From UBA3774 sp045600025 (GTDB taxonomy: Bacteria; Bacillota; Clostridia; Lachnospirales; Lachnospiraceae), in the NCBI GenBank assembly GCA_045600025.1, contig JAZRXC010000055.1, positions 1 to 19,774 on the forward strand: DNA of 19,774 bases. The letters run 5' to 3'. The number at the start of each line of letters is the position of its first letter. Within the stretch, counting starts at the first letter, position 1. Below, one piece after another: positions 6,979 to 14,776 of the stretch. The translations under genes and the position numbers were made by a program. The notes beneath the pieces are model-generated. The model was not told where the DNA came from, did not search any database, and worked only from the letters and a program-made list of their open reading frames with translations.

Positions 6979-8303
6979 CGGTTTTTCTGACAAGCTTGGG
7001 GTGTGACAAAAACCTCTGTGATTCAGAGGTGATGCTGGGCATATTGTCACGTAATGGTTATTCCTTTACAGACGCTCCGGAGAGTGCAGATATAATTATA
7101 GTTAATTCCTGCAGTTTCATCGGGGATGCGCAGGAAGAAAGCATAAATACAATAATTGATTTGGCGAGGCACAAGGTTAGCAGCAGATGCAGATATCTGA
7201 TTGTTACAGGTTGCCTCGCTGAACGTTTTAAGAACGAATTCCTTGACGAACTCCCTGAGGTAGACGCAGCTATCGGAACTACGGCATATTCACAGATCGG
7301 TGATGTTATACATCGGTTAGAAGCCGGAGAAAAGAAGATTAAGTTATTTAAGGATATAAGCCTTCCTGTTGAAGAACAACTTCCGAGAGTGTGCTCCACA
7401 GGCGGACATTTTGCTTATATTAAGATAGCTGAAGGCTGCAATAAAAGGTGCACTTATTGTGCAATTCCGGGTATAAGAGGTAATTATCGCAGCGTGCCGA
7501 TTCCGGAGATAATTCGCCAGGCAAAAGAATATGCTGCTATCGGCGTCAAAGAATTGATTCTTGTAGCACAGGAGACGACAGTATATGGTCAGGACATATA
7601 TGGCAAGAAAGCGCTTCCGGAGCTTATCAAGCAGCTTGAACAAATAGAAGAAATTCGTTGGATAAGGCTTTTGTATTGCTATCCGGAAGAGGTTACAGAT
7701 GAGCTGATTGATACATTTAGTGAGTCGGCTAAGCTCGTGCATTACATTGATATGCCGATTCAACATGCATCTGATGCTGTGCTGCGACGCATGGGCAGAT
7801 GCACAAATAGAGCAGAACTAACAGAACGTATAGCAAAGCTTAGAAAAGCCGTACCTGATATTGCATTAAGAACTACGCTTATTGCCGGATTTCCCGGTGA
7901 ATCCGAAGCGGACTTTGATACTGATTTAGAGTTTGTACGTGAAATCCGCTTTGACAGACTTGGCGTTTTTGCTTATTCGCAAGAAGAGGGCACACCGGCA
8001 GGCAGCATGCCTGATCAAATTCCGCAAGAAGTAAAAGAAGCACGCCGTGATGCTATTATGAGCTTGCAGCAGGAAATCAGTTCCGAGATTGCCGCCTCGA
8101 TGATAGGTAAGCAACTCACTGCTTTTATTGAAGGATATATTCCCGATGATGAAATATACGTTGCAAGAACATATAGAGATGCTCCGGATGTTGACGGCTT
8201 ATTCTTTCTTAAAAGTAATCGTTTGCTTATGAGTGGCGACATGATCGAAGCGGTAGTTACTGCTTCTTCAGAATATGATTTGTATGGTGAGGAGATAGAA
8301 TGA
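6975..8303 (+). CDS. rimO: Ribosomal protein S12 methylthiotransferase RimO
   Basis: This radical-SAM enzyme with two iron-sulfur clusters adds a methylthio group to the conserved aspartate of ribosomal protein S12. It has 442 residues. The UPF0004 domain carries the three cluster cysteines Cys10 (SLGCDKN), Cys46 (VNSC) and Cys80 (TGCLAE). The radical-SAM motif CNKRCTYC is at 155-162, and a TRAM domain forms the last 60 or so residues. IRLLYCYPEEVTDELID and MPIQHASDAVLRRMGR favour RimO over the tRNA enzyme MiaB. Start and stop both overlap neighbours by 4 bp (rpoZ and pgsA), pointing to translational coupling. Confidence 0.94.
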   Translation: MTVFLTSLGCDKNLCDSEVMLGILSRNGYSFTDAPESADIIIVNSCSFIGDAQEESINTIIDLARHKVSSRCRYLIVTGCLAERFKNEFLDELPEVDAAIGTTAYSQIGDVIHRLEAGEKKIKLFKDISLPVEEQLPRVCSTGGHFAYIKIAEGCNKRCTYCAIPGIRGNYRSVPIPEIIRQAKEYAAIGVKELILVAQETTVYGQDIYGKKALPELIKQLEQIEEIRWIRLLYCYPEEVTDELIDTFSESAKLVHYIDMPIQHASDAVLRRMGRCTNRAELTERIAKLRKAVPDIALRTTLIAGFPGESEADFDTDLEFVREIRFDRLGVFAYSQEEGTPAGSMPDQIPQEVKEARRDAIMSLQQEISSEIAASMIGKQLTAFIEGYIPDDEIYVARTYRDAPDVDGLFFLKSNRLLMSGDMIEAVVTASSEYDLYGEEIE

Positions 8304-8848
8304 ACTTACCCAACAAACTTACAATTTTTCGCATAGCTATGGTCCCGGTTTTCGTTGTTCTTTTGGAGATCGATTTAGGACTTCCCAAAGGAATGGCTGA
8401 TATATTGGCCCTGATTGTATTTGTAGTTGCAAGCTTTACGGATTTTCTGGATGGATATATTGCCAGAAAGCGCAATCTCGTTACAAACTTCGGTAAATTC
8501 ATGGACCCGCTCGCAGATAAGCTCCTTGTGTGCTCTGCATGCGTTTGCCTTACGGCAATGGGACGTATTCCTGCTTGGGTGGTAGTTATTATTATCGGGC
8601 GCGAATTCGTTATAAGCGGATTCAGACTTGTGGCTTCTGAAGCAGGCATAGTGATTGCGGCGGGAATATGGGGTAAAGCCAAAACAGTTACACAGATGGC
8701 CATGACTATCGCACTTTTATTGCATTTTGATATGCTTTGGTGGACTATATTGGAGCAAGTACTTATATTTGCTTCGGTTGCGCTTAGCATTATTTCCGTA
8801 ATTGATTATATATATACTAACAGACAGGTGTTAAAAGGCGGAAATTAA
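8300..8848 (+). CDS. pgsA: CDP-diacylglycerol-glycerol-3-phosphate 3-phosphatidyltransferase
   Basis: This membrane enzyme makes phosphatidylglycerophosphate from CDP-diacylglycerol and glycerol-3-phosphate, the first committed step to phosphatidylglycerol. The 182-aa protein starts MNLPNKLTIFRI, as PgsA does. It contains the full CDP-alcohol phosphotransferase motif: Asp48, Asp51-Gly52, Ala55-Arg56, Gly65, Asp69 and Asp73. Several hydrophobic helices follow. It overlaps rimO by 4 bp. rimO-pgsA adjacency is common in clostridia. Phosphatidylglycerol is also the glycerophosphate donor for LTA-type sulfatase-fold enzymes such as the protein at 10563-13322, a possible but unproven link. Confidence 0.94.
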   Translation: MNLPNKLTIFRIAMVPVFVVLLEIDLGLPKGMADILALIVFVVASFTDFLDGYIARKRNLVTNFGKFMDPLADKLLVCSACVCLTAMGRIPAWVVVIIIGREFVISGFRLVASEAGIVIAAGIWGKAKTVTQMAMTIALLLHFDMLWWTILEQVLIFASVALSIISVIDYIYTNRQVLKGGN

Positions 8849-8863
8849 TCCGCAGAGGCAGTT

Positions 8864-9193
8864 ATGAAATGGGTTACACCGCTTTACATAGGTAAGGCAG
8901 CTTCATCAAAAAAAGCAGAAATAATCAGAGGCATTAAGGCGGAAAATGCGCCTTCTGACAGCTATGCTTTGATTCTGCCCCCGAGCGGATATGATCAGCT
9001 TGATATTATTCGAACACTTGAATTAAAAAACGATTACTACAAAGACCAGGAAATAGTAATAGTCGGTATTGCTTTCGGACGGGAGGACGCCATTGATCTT
9101 GTCGCCCGCATAGTAAACGAATCCATGCAATTAACCGGCAAGGCTGATATAAAAGAGTTTCTTAAAGCAAGGCAACGGGAGGCAGGCAAATGA
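8864..9193 (+). CDS. Unrecognised small protein in the gmk-gerW operon
   Basis: I do not recognise this 109-aa protein. It lacks a signal peptide and membrane segments and looks like a small cytoplasmic alpha/beta domain: YALILPPSGYDQLDIIRTLE, then EIVIVGIAFGREDAIDLVARIVNESM, then a basic C-terminal tail (KEFLKARQREAGK). AGAGG at 8854-8858 supports the start at 8864. Its stop overlaps the start of the DUF2953 gene by 4 bp, so the two are translated together, which suggests a link to that membrane protein or to gerW. No cysteines or obvious catalytic motif are present. Confidence 0.75.
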   Translation: MKWVTPLYIGKAASSKKAEIIRGIKAENAPSDSYALILPPSGYDQLDIIRTLELKNDYYKDQEIVIVGIAFGREDAIDLVARIVNESMQLTGKADIKEFLKARQREAGK

Positions 9194-10107
9194 CAGTTGT
9201 GCTCACCATACTGAAAATAATAGGCCTTGTCTTGGCAGGATTGATAGCACTGTTATTGTTGATTTTGCTGGCACTGTTATTTGTCCCCATCAGATATAAA
9301 TTCAAAGGCAATGCCCAAAAGGCTGACCCTGTAGATGCTGATGTTTCGGCAGGTGCTTCGTGGCTATTGCACATAATAAACTTAAAGGTACATTTTGACA
9401 CGGCAAATGGTTTTAATGGCGCATTGCGGGTGCTATTCATTAAGATTAAGAACTTCGGAAAAAAAGAAGATAAAACCGAACCTGTTGAAAAAAATATACC
9501 GTCAGCAGTTTCACCGGAAGTTATACCCACAGCAGAGGAAAGGATCGTAACTGATAATCCGGAAGAAATCAGTGAAGAAGAATTAAATGATATCTTAGCT
9601 GAAGAAGAAACACAAGCAGATGACGATAAAACGGTTTGCGACAAGGTAGAGGATGCAGGAGTCACCGAAACAGTAAAAGAAGAAGCGAAGAAGAGTTTTA
9701 AAGAAAAGCTTCAGGAAAAATATCAAAATATTAAGCAAAAAATAACAACGCTATATGAAAAAGCGTTATACTATAAAAATCAGGTAGAAGATCCTGAGAA
9801 TCAGCGCGCTGCGAAGTTGGTACTGGATCGTACCGTAAAGCTTCTTAAACATTTCCGCCCGCGGAAGATAAAAGGCGGCGCAAGAATAGGTTTTGCGGAT
9901 CCATCAACTACAGGCAAGATCCTTGCAGTATATTACGCAATACTTCCCCCTTCTGAACATTTTCGGTTGACAGGAGAATTCAATGAGGAAGTAATAGACG
10001 GAAATCTATGGTTTAAAGGCCATTTAAGATTAATACATTTATTGATATTTGTGATTGTACTATGGAATGATCCTACGGTGCAGTCCTGGATTAAAAAAGG
10101 AGAATGA
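9190..10107 (+). CDS. DUF2953-family membrane protein
   Basis: This 305-aa protein has an N-terminal membrane helix at about residues 5-35 (very Leu/Ile-rich). A beta-rich segment follows (VPIRYKFKG, then VSAGASWLLHIINLKVHF). Next come a low-complexity acidic linker (about 95-160) and a Lys/Glu-rich probable coiled coil (about 160-200). The conserved DUF2953 core is RPRKIKGGARIGFADPSTTG and the segment after it. A C-terminal hydrophobic stretch (LRLIHLLIFVIVLW) is also present. DUF2953 genes commonly neighbour ytfJ/gerW in spore-formers, as here, so a role with GerW is plausible. Molecular function is unknown. The linker is the most divergent part and gives a longer protein than the core alone needs. 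It overlaps the preceding gene by 4 bp. Confidence 0.82.
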   Translation: MTVVLTILKIIGLVLAGLIALLLLILLALLFVPIRYKFKGNAQKADPVDADVSAGASWLLHIINLKVHFDTANGFNGALRVLFIKIKNFGKKEDKTEPVEKNIPSAVSPEVIPTAEERIVTDNPEEISEEELNDILAEEETQADDDKTVCDKVEDAGVTETVKEEAKKSFKEKLQEKYQNIKQKITTLYEKALYYKNQVEDPENQRAAKLVLDRTVKLLKHFRPRKIKGGARIGFADPSTTGKILAVYYAILPPSEHFRLTGEFNEEVIDGNLWFKGHLRLIHLLIFVIVLWNDPTVQSWIKKGE

Positions 10108-10109
10108 TT

Positions 10110-10511
10110 ATGACAGACGGAAATTTCGGAAAAGTTGTTGAGACTTTGTTAAACGGTCTTGAGGGCTTTGCAACAGCGAAGACTTCAGTAGGAGAGCCTA
10201 TTGAGATAGACGGGACTATAATGATTCCTCTTGTTGATGTGTCTATTGGTGTAGGCGCCGGCGCTGCTGCAGCCGCAGACAAGAAAAAGAACCGCGAAGG
10301 CGGCGGCATGGGTGCTAAACTCAGCCCCAGTGCAATCCTTGTAGTAAAAGACGGCAGTACACGCATTATAAATATTAAGAACCAGACCACAGCAATGAAG
10401 GTTATGGATATCGTTCCTGACGTTATCAATCGTTTTGTCGGTAAGACAAAGATAACTGATGCAAAGGTTGCAAAAGAGATTAAGAACATAAAAGAAGCTG
10501 CTGAAAAATAA
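10110..10511 (+). CDS. GerW/YtfJ family sporulation-associated protein
   Basis: Family members include Bacillus subtilis GerW (YtfJ), a spore protein needed for germination with certain germinants. The family also occurs outside confirmed spore-formers. Family blocks visible in 133 aa: SVGEPIEIDGTIMIPLVDVS, then a Gly/Ala-rich segment (IGVGAGAAAAADKKKNREGG), LSPSAILVVKDG, and DIVPDVINRF near the C-terminus. An ATG at 10104 overlaps the previous stop but lies only 1 bp from the AAGGAG at 10097-10102. The ATG at 10110 is 7 bp away and is preferred. It is the last gene of the gmk operon, followed 9 bp later by a strong terminator. Confidence 0.85.
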   Translation: MTDGNFGKVVETLLNGLEGFATAKTSVGEPIEIDGTIMIPLVDVSIGVGAGAAAAADKKKNREGGGMGAKLSPSAILVVKDGSTRIINIKNQTTAMKVMDIVPDVINRFVGKTKITDAKVAKEIKNIKEAAEK

Positions 10512-10520
10512 ACTGCAAAT

Positions 10521-10554
10521 AAAAAAACTCCGGTCAATCGGCCGGAGTTTTTTT
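10521..10554. terminator. Strong bidirectional Rho-independent terminator
   Basis: Seven A, then CTCCGGTC (10528-10535), loop AATC, GGCCGGAG (10540-10547), then seven T. The A- and T-tracts on both sides let it act for gerW on the plus strand and for the minus-strand operon ending at 10563. Confidence 0.93.
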
Positions 10555-10562
10555 ATGCCTAT

Positions 10563-13322
10563 TTAGTAAGGGAATATAGCATCCTCTGCAACAAGCTTCC
10601 AGTTTTCTTTTTTCCATATTGATTCTGACATGGAATACCACGGGCCGGGCAGGAAAGTGGTGCCGTTATTAGTGTCTATTTCCCATAAATTCGAATCAAA
10701 TATATATAATTCCGGTGCGTATTTGTCTTCATTTGTGAGTTTCTTATTTGTCATAGGATTTATTGGATTATCAATTAATCCATTGATTGCGATTACAGGT
10801 ACATCGGCGTTTGTCATAAACTCTTCAGAAGTAGAAAATTCAGTGCTATTAAAATCCTTAACCATTAGTAAAGGATAATATGATCCAATGTCCATACCTG
10901 TATTAGTTATGAGAGATTCAAGCTGCCACATTCCTCGACCATGATCCGCAGCCAGAATAATTCTGGTGTTATCGTAAACACCCATTTCACGAAGATCATC
11001 AAACCAGTTTCCTAACTGGATTAATGCAGCCATATTAACGTGATAATGACTCATTTGATACTCGTTGTACATCATCAGTATATTTCCGTCTACATTAAAG
11101 CGGGAAGCATTCTCCTCGTCGTATTTTGTGTTATTAATACTGCTTTGAGGAGTATAGCTTGGCTCAGCAAGCAGTTGTGGCTCGTGAGTAGTATCATTTG
11201 TCATCATAAAAAATGAGCCTTGAGGGTTATCATTTAGTACAGTCATATTTGTCATATTTTGAAGTGTGGAATATGATTCCATAAAACTTACATTTGTTCC
11301 GGTAGCAATGCTCAAGTTAACAGCTACTTGACCGCTGGTGTCCTCATCGGCGCGAAGAATTTGATTGTATTGTCCTTTATCGTACAAGAACTCTTGGGCA
11401 AATGCAGGTGCTATCTTTGTAAGACTGTAGCAGAAGAAGTTTCTATTTCTATGAAGAACTTGGCTTATCTTTACAGATTCACCCAAGAAATAACCATCTA
11501 CATTAAATGTTCTGAAGTTTTCATATTTATCAAAGATAGACAAATCCGGAGTCCAGGAGTAACCGGCATATGTGGGGTCAAATATTGTGACGTCATATCC
11601 AATCGAATCAAATAATGCCGGCATAACCTGAAGCGCTTCATTTTGCTTATCCTTCAATAATTCGGTGTTACGCTTATTTAATTCAACAGGTGTATATTCA
11701 TATCCGCCATATAGCGCCGGTGAACCGAAATTTGTAGTTCCGCCAAAAGATACAACATCCGAATAATATGTAAAACCGGAAAATTGTTCTTTTAACGCAG
11801 GATTTTCGTTCATAATATATGGGATATATTCTCCGAGAGCTCTATCAAGCATTATGAAAACAACATTTTTACCATTTCTACTAAGCGTAAATGTCGGCTG
11901 TTCTTGGGCTTTTGTCGGGACTTCCACTTTAGATACGGAATCATTTATTTTAACGCAATTTATTGTTGCCATGCATATAAAAGCAACAGTAGCAACTGCA
12001 ACTGCTCCGGGAATATAACGGCTGAATTTATTAAAGATAACAGCAAATAATATAGCGACAACGAGCAATATAAGGCCATTAATCGCGATTTGCGTCATTG
12101 AGTAGTACAGAATACCATCAAAAATCAAATCGGAAGACATGTTACCGAATTCTGTCCCAAAGAAGAGATAATCAACAATAGAGATGCCGCATAATGCGAA
12201 CATGATATATTCAAAAATTGCTTTTGATTTCTTTGAGGATAGCCAATAAAACACGCCAAACCAAAGAATAAATAACCCCGATGCCAAAAGGAAAGAATGA
12301 GCAAGATACCAAAGCGGATGAACGAAATAGTTTACGTCTAAAAACTCTTGCGGCGATGCACTTATGACAGCAGAAGGAATTAACAGACCGGTCAACACAG
12401 ATAAGAAAATTGCAGAGAATATGAATCTTTTTGTATGGGGATCTTTCTCAGGTAGTCTGTTATATATATTAATCCTTTTTCCGTTGGCCTTAAGAACATA
12501 TGTAACAATCGGTAAAAACAGAAGTAAGCCACACATACCTACAAATATTCCGTTTCGTCTTAACCCGGAGAAGAAGACGGGGATGGCTATTAACAGAATT
12601 GTTGCAATGCCTGCCCAGGCAGAAATGATTGCAATAATAAGCTTTGAGTGTTTGACTTTGTATAATATTGTCTTGATAAGAGAAAATAGGTTATTTAGTG
12701 TCCAATAAAAAACAAGGCCTGCGGGTGAAGTATATAGAAAAACAAGGAAAAATGCAGCCATTGCATATAATTGAATTTTTGTTTTCAATGGATAGCTTTT
12801 TGAGAAGATAGCGGAGGATATTATATTAATAATTGTCATAATAATCGGAAGAATGTTTATTGATAAAGTTCCGATTTGTAATAGACCATCAGGTTGTGAC
12901 AAGTCAGAAATAGGTCCAAGTGTTGCTCCCTGAAGCAATTCAAGACCTGAAAGAAATCTGTAAGCTGCAATGAAAAAAGGAATCTCAAGCAGGAGAGAAG
13001 CAGCGCTACGAAGAACTTGTGTTGGACTGTAATTGTTCTGCTTATAGTACATCTGAAGCATCATGGTGCGTTCATCACCTTTGAATGTCTTCTTGATGTG
13101 AGTTACCCATTTGTTCAATTTGGCTTCTATGTCGCGCTCTTCAGCTTGCATTGCGTCAGCACGCATATAAAGCGGAAGAACCAACAGATTTATTGCCAGA
13201 CTAAGAAAAATAATAGCAAGTCCGGGATCATATGTAAAATTAACAGCAGTTTTGTATATTACTTCGAAAATCAGCTCGAGTGGTTTCAGCAGAAATGTTT
13301 CTAAGATAGTCCCCAAGGTCAT
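10563..13322 (-). CDS. Fusion of YidC/Oxa1-like domain, membrane helices and sulfatase/LTA-synthase-like domain
   Basis: This 919-aa protein has three parts. (1) Residues about 1-226 match the YidC/Oxa1/SpoIIIJ layout: GLAIIFLSLAINLLVLPLYM, a charged cytoplasmic helical hairpin (55-97), EIPFFIAAYRFLSG, and SPAGLVFYWTLNNLFSLIKT. There is no lipobox. The groove Arg of canonical YidC is Asn45 here. (2) About 228-457 holds roughly seven further membrane helices. (3) About 485-890 is an alkaline-phosphatase-superfamily domain, presumably outside the cell. It has an early metal Asp493 (VFIMLDRA), a candidate nucleophile Thr529/Thr530 (FGGTTNFGSPALYGG), His713 (TNDTTHEP) and Asp793-His794 (LAADHGRG). 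This fold includes LTA synthases and phosphoethanolamine transferases. GAGGA upstream supports the start, 1 bp after the stop of the glycerophosphotransferase-like gene, so the two are coupled. Likely work: transfer of a phospho-group onto, or polymerisation of, a surface polymer. Naming it simply YidC would mislead. Confidence 0.85.
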   Translation of the reverse strand: MTLGTILETFLLKPLELIFEVIYKTAVNFTYDPGLAIIFLSLAINLLVLPLYMRADAMQAEERDIEAKLNKWVTHIKKTFKGDERTMMLQMYYKQNNYSPTQVLRSAASLLLEIPFFIAAYRFLSGLELLQGATLGPISDLSQPDGLLQIGTLSINILPIIMTIINIISSAIFSKSYPLKTKIQLYAMAAFFLVFLYTSPAGLVFYWTLNNLFSLIKTILYKVKHSKLIIAIISAWAGIATILLIAIPVFFSGLRRNGIFVGMCGLLLFLPIVTYVLKANGKRINIYNRLPEKDPHTKRFIFSAIFLSVLTGLLIPSAVISASPQEFLDVNYFVHPLWYLAHSFLLASGLFILWFGVFYWLSSKKSKAIFEYIMFALCGISIVDYLFFGTEFGNMSSDLIFDGILYYSMTQIAINGLILLVVAILFAVIFNKFSRYIPGAVAVATVAFICMATINCVKINDSVSKVEVPTKAQEQPTFTLSRNGKNVVFIMLDRALGEYIPYIMNENPALKEQFSGFTYYSDVVSFGGTTNFGSPALYGGYEYTPVELNKRNTELLKDKQNEALQVMPALFDSIGYDVTIFDPTYAGYSWTPDLSIFDKYENFRTFNVDGYFLGESVKISQVLHRNRNFFCYSLTKIAPAFAQEFLYDKGQYNQILRADEDTSGQVAVNLSIATGTNVSFMESYSTLQNMTNMTVLNDNPQGSFFMMTNDTTHEPQLLAEPSYTPQSSINNTKYDEENASRFNVDGNILMMYNEYQMSHYHVNMAALIQLGNWFDDLREMGVYDNTRIILAADHGRGMWQLESLITNTGMDIGSYYPLLMVKDFNSTEFSTSEEFMTNADVPVIAINGLIDNPINPMTNKKLTNEDKYAPELYIFDSNLWEIDTNNGTTFLPGPWYSMSESIWKKENWKLVAEDAIFPY

Positions 13323-13323
13323 A

Positions 13324-14580
13324 TCACTTATCCTCTTTTTCTTCCGAATTGGTCAGAGTATTATATTTGTCTATTATGTAATCAACTGCACGCATAGTAC
13401 CTTCGCCACGGTAACACCAGGTCTCATCGCGTACTTCTTTTCTTCCTTCTGTATATTTAGGCTCAGATAAGCATTTGGTAATTAATTCGGGAAGCTGTTC
13501 TAGCTTGTCGGAAGTTAGCTGCTCGCCGATTTTCGGAAGAGCAGTAAATGTCCAGAATGGGGTATCAAGCCAGCATGAGTCATAAGGACTATTATCAAAG
13601 TTAGTATCCGTATATATAACAGGCTTATCATATATAAGTGAAAAGTCGAAAAGCACGCCGGAAAAGTCTGAAATTAATATGTCAGACTTTTTTAATACTT
13701 CAAAATTGTCTGTATCGCGGTTCCACTCTAATCTGTCAGAGTCCGAATATTCAGACATAAGTTTATCAATCATTTCCTTTTCGGATTTGAAAGATTGCGG
13801 ATGAGGACGAACTATGATGTGATAGTCCGTTGAAAGTAAGATATCAATGATTCTTCCACCGTATCTGCTGAAGATTGCACTCTGTCCCCATGACGGAGCA
13901 AGCAGGACTGTTTTACCAACTCGATCAACTTGAGGATTATCGGCAAGACGTTTTGCCATCTCGTCCATATAAGGGATACCGATTATTACAAGTTCCTTAG
14001 GCTGTAGATTTCGGATTTCTTCGAGCTTTCGCTCATCGCGTATCATATATTCACCGGATACCATAACGGCATCGTAACAATCCAGACCAAACATGCGGTA
14101 GCCGGTTACTTCACAGGCAGCGTGTAAAATGTGAATGTAATAATCTACATTTTTTGAGCGTTTCCATTGATACACATCCAAACCAGGAGTGGTAGATAAA
14201 ACAATAGTCGCATTGAGAAAATTCAATTTTGCAAAAGCTTTATTACCCTCACCGATAAACTGAGGGGTAAAATGTTCATATGTACAGTTTAAAGCGGGAT
14301 CGTCAGGAGAAGCGGTCATATAGACGGTGTCAAAGCCGCGTTTGCTTAATTCGCGGCAAACGGGTTCGAAGACGTTCCAGTATCTTTTATCATCTGAAAA
14401 AATAACAAGGGGTAATTTTGAGTTTTTTTCATCTGCGCTTTTTCCACCACTTAGGAAAAAACGGATTTTTACCAATAAGCCTTTTATCATCCAACTGGCT
14501 GCTCCGATGAGACCAATAAGGATTGCAAAAAGCATACTACCCGTTCCGGGATCGATGTAACCTTTCATTGAAAAAATCAT
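13324..14580 (-). CDS. TagB/TagF-like CDP-glycerol glycerophosphotransferase homologue with N-terminal membrane anchor
   Basis: This 418-aa protein resembles teichoic-acid glycerophosphotransferases (Glyphos_transf family), GT-B-like enzymes that transfer polyol phosphate from a CDP-linked donor. The N-terminal YIDPGTGSMLFAILIG segment (8-23) leads into a membrane helix and a basic stretch, so it is probably inner-face anchored. Family features: VIFSDDKRYWNVFEPVCREL; HILHAACEVTGY at 150-161 where canonical enzymes have HG-x-P-x-K; RPHP at 258-261 with His260; and SDFSGVLFDFSLIYDKPVIY at 304-323. The key His153 and His260 appear kept, but the Gly/Lys of the first motif are not, so donor or acceptor may differ. 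GGAG about 10 bp upstream supports the start at 14580. No terminator separates it from the tRNA-Leu upstream and no clear own promoter is seen. Confidence 0.8.
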   Translation of the reverse strand: MIFSMKGYIDPGTGSMLFAILIGLIGAASWMIKGLLVKIRFFLSGGKSADEKNSKLPLVIFSDDKRYWNVFEPVCRELSKRGFDTVYMTASPDDPALNCTYEHFTPQFIGEGNKAFAKLNFLNATIVLSTTPGLDVYQWKRSKNVDYYIHILHAACEVTGYRMFGLDCYDAVMVSGEYMIRDERKLEEIRNLQPKELVIIGIPYMDEMAKRLADNPQVDRVGKTVLLAPSWGQSAIFSRYGGRIIDILLSTDYHIIVRPHPQSFKSEKEMIDKLMSEYSDSDRLEWNRDTDNFEVLKKSDILISDFSGVLFDFSLIYDKPVIYTDTNFDNSPYDSCWLDTPFWTFTALPKIGEQLTSDKLEQLPELITKCLSEPKYTEGRKEVRDETWCYRGEGTMRAVDYIIDKYNTLTNSEEKEDK

Positions 14581-14641
14581 AACATTATTTCTCCGGAGAA
14601 GTTTTTATATAAAATAAAAAGCCAATACTAAACCAAGCTTA

Positions 14642-14725
14642 TGCCGGCGGCGGGGGTCGAACCCGCACGATGTTGCCACCACGGGATTTTGAGTCCCGCG
14701 CGTCTGCCAGTTCCGCCACGCCGGC
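14642..14725 (-). tRNA. tRNA-Leu, anticodon CAA
   Basis: The minus-strand sequence folds as a class II tRNA. The 7-bp acceptor stem is GCCGGCG/CGCCGGC (14725-14719 with 14649-14643). The anticodon stem CGGGA/TCCCG has loop CTCAAAA, giving anticodon CAA (reads UUG). A long variable arm follows, then the T-arm GCGGG-TTCGACC-CCCGC and discriminator A at 14642. CCA is not encoded. Leucine identity agrees with the variable arm and A73. Confidence 0.96.
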
Positions 14726-14747
14726 GCAGGTAAATATTGACCGTATT

Positions 14748-14776
14748 ATATTATCATATTGTTATTCTTCTTTCAA
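14748..14776 (-). promoter_or_regulatory. Probable tRNA-Leu promoter
   Basis: On the minus strand: TTGAAA (14776-14771), 17 bp, TAATAT (14753-14748), with TG one base before the -10 (extended -10). It may also serve the two surface-polymer genes downstream. Confidence 0.55.

Noticed and set aside
8257..8790. 177-codon minus-strand frame opposite pgsA
   Set aside because: Shadow of pgsA, which has a complete family motif; the frame has no recognisable domain and an Ile/Ser/Thr-rich composition typical of antisense frames.
8838..8853. GCGGA/TCCGC hairpin across the pgsA stop codon, considered as a terminator
   Set aside because: Only 5 bp of stem and no T-tract; the operon clearly continues.
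9162..9665. 167-codon minus-strand frame opposite the DUF2953 gene
   Set aside because: Ser-rich antisense shadow of the acidic linker region; no ribosome site and no family match.
14589..14600. Perfect 12-bp palindrome TTCTCCGGAGAA before the glycerophosphotransferase-like gene
   Set aside because: It contains the ribosome binding site GGAG and has no loop; a single copy is not enough to call an operator.
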